Of a stretch of DNA of 64,000 nucleotides, positions 59,685 to 64,000 are shown piece by piece. The notes beneath the pieces were generated by a model that was given only the letters and a program-made list of their open reading frames with translations, did no database searches and was not told the origin of the DNA. Source of the DNA: Sphingobacteriaceae bacterium (GTDB taxonomy: Bacteria > Bacteroidota > Bacteroidia > B-17B0 > Aurantibacillaceae). The number at the start of each line of letters is the position of its first letter. The stretch's first letter is position 1. The stretch is from positions 682,001-746,000 of the forward strand of contig JADJMM010000002.1 of assembly GCA_016709575.1 (NCBI GenBank), written 5' to 3'. The position numbers and the translations under genes were made by a program.

Positions 59685-60374
59685 TTACTGAAGACCGTCG
59701 AAAAACTTCTTCATTTCTTCCTGACTTACAATTTTAAAGTAAGCAGGCACTTCAAAATTATTATCAGATACCTCGGCCTTTTTAACGCTCTTGGCAGTAA
59801 ATTGCATTTCCAGTCCCATTTTCCGTAAACGGTATTGCATTAACATTCCTTTTACTCCGGCGTAAGGACTTAAATCATTAACCGCTTCCATACCCATGTC
59901 TTTTGTATAATAAGCATCAAAAGTAACAGAAGGGTCGTTTACCATTGTTACTTTTATTCTGGTGCATTTATAACCTGCTATTTCTTTTGTTTCGGTTGTT
60001 TCCTCTATTTTAATTTTATACGCGTCGTTTTCTTTTTGAATGTCTTTTTCAGTTTCAATGCAGGCTTGTTTCACATCCATAAACTTTACCATTTGGGTAA
60101 GCGTTTTAGTAGTAAGATCGCAAATGAACATAGTATTGAACATGCCCATTGTACTCATTTCAATAATAAATTTATCTTTTTTAAATTTTAAAGTGGCTGA
60201 GCTTGGAGCAAGACCAGCTAATGGATGATTTTCGTCTACTACTTTTGCATCGTATTCAATAACACCTTCATCAATAACTTTATCGTTACTGGTACTGCAA
60301 AATGTAAAACCTGAAAGTATCAGGGATGCAAAAAGCAATTGGGTTATTTTTAGTATTAAGCGCTTGGTATTCAA
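59685..60374 (-). CDS. GLPGLI/DUF4412-like secreted protein, paralog A
   Basis: This 229-residue protein is about half identical to its upstream neighbour, with EGVIEYDAKVVDENHPLAG, MSTMGMF, MVKFMDVKQACIETEKD, KEIAGYKCTRIKVTM and YRLRKMGLEMQFTAK. Its signal region LLFASLILSGFTFC ends in a Cys followed by STSND, but FTFC is not a good lipobox, unlike the VFTGC of the neighbour, so lipidation is uncertain. The protein is small and all-beta in appearance. Tandem duplication is evident. Function unknown; outer-membrane or periplasmic. Confidence 0.8.
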   Translation of the reverse strand: MNTKRLILKITQLLFASLILSGFTFCSTSNDKVIDEGVIEYDAKVVDENHPLAGLAPSSATLKFKKDKFIIEMSTMGMFNTMFICDLTTKTLTQMVKFMDVKQACIETEKDIQKENDAYKIKIEETTETKEIAGYKCTRIKVTMVNDPSVTFDAYYTKDMGMEAVNDLSPYAGVKGMLMQYRLRKMGLEMQFTAKSVKKAEVSDNNFEVPAYFKIVSQEEMKKFFDGLQ

Positions 60375-60465
60375 TAGTAAAACAAAGGCTTAAAATAAAA
60401 AAATATTAAGCACAAAGCCAAATATATTTTCCCTTATTACCCTTTAGTGCGAATGATTTAACAGC

Positions 60466-61149
60466 TTAGAACTGTTGGAAGATTTTTTCTATCTCTTGTT
60501 TGCTTACAATTTTGTAATACGCAGGTATTTCAAAAGTATTATCAACTATTTCGGCCTTTTTTACATTTTTAGCAGTAAACTCTAACTCAAGTCCCATTTT
60601 TTTGAGACGGTATTGCATCAACATGCCCTTAATTCCTAAGTATGGACTTAATGCATTTACGTTTTCGGCTCCCATTTCTTTAGTGTAGTATGCTTCGAAA
60701 ACTACAGTGGGATCCTTCTCCATGGTTACCTTCACCTTATTGCATTTATAACCTGCAATTACCTTCGTGTCTTTGGTTTCTTCGTACTTGATTTTATACT
60801 GCAGATTCTCTGCGTGGATATCCTTTTCATTTTCGATACAAGCTTGTTTAATATCAAGGAACTTTACCATTTGAGTCAGAGTTTTATTGCTTTGATTGCA
60901 AACAAACATGGTAGTAAACATGCCCATGGTACTCATCTCTAGCACAAACTTATCGTCCTTAAATTTTAAAGTAGCGGTAGTTGGAATCATTCCTGCCCAA
61001 GGGTGACTTTGATCTACTGCATTTACATCGTACTCAATAATTCCTTCGTTAAGAATTTTATCATTCTTTTCAGAACAACCTGTAAAAACAAAAATTGTAA
61101 TTACAAATAGAATGAGCCGAGGGATATTAAATATTGAGTTCAGTTTCAT
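60466..61149 (-). CDS. GLPGLI/DUF4412-like lipoprotein, paralog B
   Basis: This 227-residue protein is the closer-to-standard member of the pair: the signal LFVITIFVFTGC followed by SEKND has a good lipobox. The core reads EGIIEYDVNAVDQSHPWAG, MSTMGMF, KFLDIKQACIENEKD, KVIAGYKCNKVKVTM and YRLKKMGLELEFTAK, matching paralog A along its length. It lies 91 bp upstream of A on the same strand. No catalytic residues are apparent. Confidence 0.8.
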   Translation of the reverse strand: MKLNSIFNIPRLILFVITIFVFTGCSEKNDKILNEGIIEYDVNAVDQSHPWAGMIPTTATLKFKDDKFVLEMSTMGMFTTMFVCNQSNKTLTQMVKFLDIKQACIENEKDIHAENLQYKIKYEETKDTKVIAGYKCNKVKVTMEKDPTVVFEAYYTKEMGAENVNALSPYLGIKGMLMQYRLKKMGLELEFTAKNVKKAEIVDNTFEIPAYYKIVSKQEIEKIFQQF

Positions 61150-61214
61150 TTATGCTATGGGCTTAAATTAAGAAATTAATAAACACCCAGTTAAAAAAGT
61201 CTTGTTTAATTCAT

Positions 61215-61239
61215 AAAAAAAGCCCCTTTACGAGGCTTT
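61215..61239 (-). terminator. rho-independent terminator for the small lipoprotein gene
   Basis: On the reverse strand AAAGCC/GGCTTT flank a 9-base loop and are followed by a T run. It lies about 27 bp after the stop of the gene at 61266-61625 and upstream of paralog B. Confidence 0.7.
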
Positions 61240-61265
61240 GTGTTTATAAGTACGAGTGATGAGGC

Positions 61266-61625
61266 TTAGCGAACTACAACTGTTTTCTCTACGCTTTTAC
61301 CTTCTTCTAGTTTAATAATGCTGATACCTGTCATAGACGCAGTACCTATAGCTTTTACATCATAAATAGCAGGTAATTTAAATGTAAAAGAAACTCTTCC
61401 TGACCCATCTGTAACTCCTGTTGCACGAATATCAGCCGTAATTGTTCCTTGTTGTGGTGTTTTCACATTAGCATATAAGTATACCGTTGCGCCACTCATA
61501 CCCACACCTGTAGAGTCGTTACAAATAATATTAGCAATACAGTCAGTATTTTTTTTACATGATGTTATGCATAAAAAACCAACTCCTAGAGCTGCTACTG
61601 CGATAAAAAATCCTCTTAATTTCAT
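61266..61625 (-). CDS. small lipoprotein with carboxypeptidase-regulatory-like domain
   Basis: This 119-residue protein has a lipoprotein signal (ALGVGFLCITSC, then KKNTD) followed by a single beta-sandwich of the carboxypeptidase-regulatory/Ig type: GVGMSGATVYLYAN, TGVTDGSGRVSFTFKLPAIYDV and GKSVEKTVVV. It contains two further Cys (CIANIIC) near the lipid anchor that may pair. It is lipid-anchored in the periplasm or on the surface; role unknown. It diverges from the cyclophilin gene. Confidence 0.75.
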   Translation of the reverse strand: MKLRGFFIAVAALGVGFLCITSCKKNTDCIANIICNDSTGVGMSGATVYLYANVKTPQQGTITADIRATGVTDGSGRVSFTFKLPAIYDVKAIGTASMTGISIIKLEEGKSVEKTVVVR

Positions 61626-61683
61626 CTGTTCTAAAAATTTAATACGATATTCGTTAAAGCAAATATAGTAAATTAAGTTTTAA

Positions 61684-62519
61684 ATGACAAATAGTAAAGC
61701 CTTAGTTTTTAGTGTTTTAATGCTCTTTTTGGTGGCTTTTTGTGGCGCTCAAACCCACAGCAAAGAGACCATTTTAATAAGTACCTCTTTAGGCAATATT
61801 AAAATTAAGTTGTTCGAAGAGACGCCTTTACATAAGAAAAACTTCCTAAAGCTGGTAAGGCAAGGCTTCTACGACAGCCTCCTTTTTCATAGGGTAATTA
61901 ATAGCTTTATGATACAAGGTGGCGACCCCGACAGCAAACGAGCAAATGATACAATATTATTAGGGAATGGCGACGTTGGTTATTGGATTCCGGCCGAAAT
62001 TAACCCAAAAATCTATCACAAAAGGGTGTTTTAGCGGCTGCGCGTGAGGGCGATGACATTAATCCGAAAAAAGAATCTTCGGGTTGTCAGTTTTATATTG
62101 TGATGGGAAAAAAATACGATTCACTTGCCATGCAAAAAGCGGAAATCAGAGTAAATCGTGAAATCATCACTAAAATAAATTATCTAGTTGGCTTTGGCGG
62201 GAAAAGCCCCGAATTGAAATCGTATTACACCCGATTGTTTGCTCAAGGAAAAGAAGACAGTTTGAAAATTGTAGTGAAACAACTTACCGATGAGGTAAGT
62301 AAAGCAGAATACGCTAAAACAAAACACTACACCTGGTCGCCCACACAACGAAAAACTTACGCAACACTTGGCGGCACACCACATTTAGATAATAACTACA
62401 CTATTTTTGGTGAAGTTATTGAAGGTTTAGATGTTATTGATAAAATTGCCGCTGTAAAAACTGACAAAAACGACCGACCAAAAGAAAATATAAGAATGAA
62501 AATTACAATTGTAAATTAA
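61684..62519 (+). CDS. cyclophilin-type peptidylprolyl isomerase, exported (one frameshift)
   Basis: Frames 61684-62034 and 62100-62519 join through KKGVLAAAREGDDINPKKES when one A is added to the AAAAGGG run near 62025. The 278-residue protein has a signal peptide (LVFSVLMLFLVAFCGAQ), then the cyclophilin core LISTSLGNIKIKLFEETP, FHRVINSFMIQGGDP, ESSGCQFYIV, and LDNNYTIFGEVIEGLDVID. An extra segment of about 80 residues (YDSLAMQKAEI to QRKTYATLGG) is inserted between the two halves. It catalyses proline isomerisation of exported proteins in the periplasm. Confidence 0.9.
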
Positions 62520-63025
62520 TCTTTCGTAAAATACATGTTGATGTTTAAGTAAGAATGGTTGCGGTCGCTAATGATAAAATCCTTTTCGTTTATTTTAAAG
62601 ATTTTGAATCGATTCGGTACATAATTTATTGTCTCTTTATTCAATAAATACTTTTGTACGGTTATCATACTATCAGCACATTCAATTTTAACTTTAGCAA
62701 TAGCCTTACCATGGTAAGCCATTTTTCCCTGATGCATAATATCCCAATCGTAAATCATAACCGTATCGTTAGGGTTGAATTTAATTTTATACTTAGCAAT
62801 TTCTGCTTTGTCGTTAGCTGACAAATTTTCCGCAAGCTGCAATTCAAATTTATAGAATTGCATTCTGTTATGAATTGCAGTATCTGTAGGAAAAAGTCTT
62901 GTACGGCCGTTACGATGTGTGGTTCCCTTATAAACTACACCTAATTCTTTAATACTTTCACAGGTAAGTTGCGCAAAAGAGCTTTGCATAAAAACACAGA
63001 ATATGAAAGCGTAAATAAATTTCAT
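62516..63025 (-). CDS. hypothetical secreted protein
   Basis: This 169-residue protein has a clear signal peptide (MKFIYAFIFCVFMQSSFAQ) and then a beta-rich mature part with one Cys early (LTCESIKEL) and one later (KIECADSMI). I do not recognise a family. It lies directly downstream of the RlmI-like methyltransferase, with the stop of that gene one base away, so they are cotranscribed. Its stop overlaps that of the convergent cyclophilin by 4 bp. The mature protein could be a small lipid-binding or stress protein, but nothing in it decides. Confidence 0.7.
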   Translation of the reverse strand: MKFIYAFIFCVFMQSSFAQLTCESIKELGVVYKGTTHRNGRTRLFPTDTAIHNRMQFYKFELQLAENLSANDKAEIAKYKIKFNPNDTVMIYDWDIMHQGKMAYHGKAIAKVKIECADSMITVQKYLLNKETINYVPNRFKIFKINEKDFIISDRNHSYLNINMYFTKD

Positions 63026-63898
63026 TTACTTTTCTAATTTACCCCAAACACCTAATGGAAGTTTAACACCACTTTTTGCGTTTAAAAACAATTCGCCAAC
63101 ACTTAAATCAGATTTGTGTTTTTTTGCGAAAGGATTCAACAAGTTTTCCGGCACCATTGCTGAAAATCCTAAAGAGTAAGCATTTAAAATCAATAAATGT
63201 TTTTCAGTATCTAACAACTGCAAAACGCCATCCATCATCTCGGCAATATTATCCTCTAATTGCCACTTTTCGCCATTTGGACCGTGACCGAATGCAGGAG
63301 GATCTAAAATTATACCATTGTATTTATTACCACGGCGGATTTCTTTCTTCACAAATTTCAAAGCATCATCTACTAACCAACGGATATTATCGAGATTGGA
63401 CTTTTGCATATTTTCGTTAGCCCAGGTAACCACTTGTTTAATACTATCAACGTGGGTAACATCCGCTCCCGCCGCACGAGCAGCAATAGAAGCTCCGCCG
63501 GTGTATGCAAATAAGTTTAAAAATTTAGGTTTGTTGAGTTCAGATAAGTAATCATAAATCACATCCCAATTCACTGCTTGCTCCGGAAAAACACCTACGT
63601 GCTTAAATCCGGTTAAACCCAAACGAAACGTTAACTCACTTTGTTTTGACAAAGCATAATTGATCGTCCACTGATCAGGCATTTGCTTCAACTTCTTCCA
63701 ATCTCCCTGTGAACTTGATTTAGGAATGAACTTCACGCTAGCTTGTTTCTCCCAATCGGCATTCGAATAAATTTTTGGCCATACGGCTTGTGGTTCAGGA
63801 CGAATAGTAATGTATTTTCCAAAACGTTCGAGTTTTTCAAAATCACCACAATCAATTAATTCGTAATCTTTCCAGTTTTTAGGGCTTAGCAATTCCAT
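63026..63898 (-). CDS. class I SAM-dependent methyltransferase, RlmI/RlmK-like
   Basis: This 290-residue protein has SAM-binding FLNLFAYTGGASIAARAAG (about 135), VTHVDSIKQVVTWANENM, and the catalytic-type loop IILDPPAFGHGPNGE (about 200). The PPAFG motif and preceding DSIK are typical of the C5-cytosine 23S rRNA methyltransferase RlmI group, but the PUA domain of RlmI is replaced by a shorter N-terminal part (KLERFGKYITIRPEPQ). RNA is the likely substrate, the exact base is unknown. Complete at 63898. Confidence 0.88.
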   Translation of the reverse strand: MELLSPKNWKDYELIDCGDFEKLERFGKYITIRPEPQAVWPKIYSNADWEKQASVKFIPKSSSQGDWKKLKQMPDQWTINYALSKQSELTFRLGLTGFKHVGVFPEQAVNWDVIYDYLSELNKPKFLNLFAYTGGASIAARAAGADVTHVDSIKQVVTWANENMQKSNLDNIRWLVDDALKFVKKEIRRGNKYNGIILDPPAFGHGPNGEKWQLEDNIAEMMDGVLQLLDTEKHLLILNAYSLGFSAMVPENLLNPFAKKHKSDLSVGELFLNAKSGVKLPLGVWGKLEK

Positions 63899-64000
63899 AT
63901 TACAAAGAAAATGAAAAACTCCTACTTACAAACCAATAACTAAACATTTAGTAAAGAGAAAATTGTTAATAAATGCCCGAGTTTACAGGCGTTTCAATTT

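Overview
The window is AT-rich chromosomal DNA from a member of the Bacteroidota, probably a Flavobacteriales or Sphingobacteriales-type environmental lineage. The evidence is type IX secretion (T9SS) C-terminal sorting domains of type A (three proteins) and type B (one giant protein), GLPGLI/DUF4412-type periplasmic proteins, DUF1571 and DUF2452 proteins, lipoproteins with short signal peptides, and a TAnnTTTG-like promoter element. I see no rRNA, tRNA, CRISPR array, IS element or phage gene.

Layout. 0-0.9 kb: two tandem SET-domain genes. 0.95-1.37 kb: a stretch of extreme homopolymers that looks like damaged assembly and truncates an ABC ATPase. 1.4-5.2 kb: vitamin B12/siderophore-type ABC importer (ATPase, FecCD permease, binding lipoprotein) behind an orphan sensor kinase. 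5.2-8.2 kb: a light/B12-type locus with TspO and SRPBCC on the minus strand and folE, DUF2452 and a CarH/LitR-like B12-binding MerR regulator on the plus strand; three copies of a 10-bp motif lie in the divergent promoter region. 8.2-11.6 kb: mfd. 11.8-16.7 kb: three T9SS cargo proteins, two of them tandem Omp28-like paralogs. 16.7-20.1 kb: Kdo-type genes (an unusual transaldolase-CBS fusion, a KdsC-like HAD phosphatase, kdsB) around a DUF1571 gene. 20.1-28.6 kb: cytochrome-like lipoprotein, TPR/PD40 protein, UPF1-like helicase, MBOAT O-acyltransferase with SGNH partner, GH16 lipoprotein, fatty acid hydroxylase. 28.6-34.3 kb: one giant repeat adhesin with a type B sorting domain. 34.6-38.6 kb: a small unknown gene, a double D-Ala-D-Ala ligase and rdgB. 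38.6-56.2 kb: a surface-polysaccharide locus with two sugar epimerases, many glycosyltransferases, a glycosyltransferase/amidotransferase fusion, FkbM and class I methyltransferases, a Wzx flippase, a Wzy-like membrane protein, a DegT aminotransferase and a NeuD/PglD acetyltransferase. 56.2-58.9 kb: a double AAA+ ATPase with a new-looking duplicated N-terminal region. 58.9-63.9 kb: three GLPGLI-like periplasmic proteins, a small lipoprotein, a cyclophilin, an unknown secreted protein and an RlmI-like methyltransferase.

How it fits together. Most genes serve the cell envelope: Kdo activation for LPS, assembly and export of a capsule or O-antigen containing amino sugars, O-acetylation, T9SS-exported surface proteins and periplasmic lipoproteins. 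DegT, NeuD/PglD and the amidotransferase point to a modified amino sugar in the glycan. The B12 importer lies next to a regulator that keeps the B12 ligands of light-sensing CarH, but a functional link is only a guess.

Quality warning. At least fifteen genes, including housekeeping mfd and a cyclophilin, are split by single-base indels. Where I could restore the frame by eye, several cases are one missing base in a short homopolymer. I read these as assembly errors and annotate such genes as single frameshifted loci, giving the approximate break.
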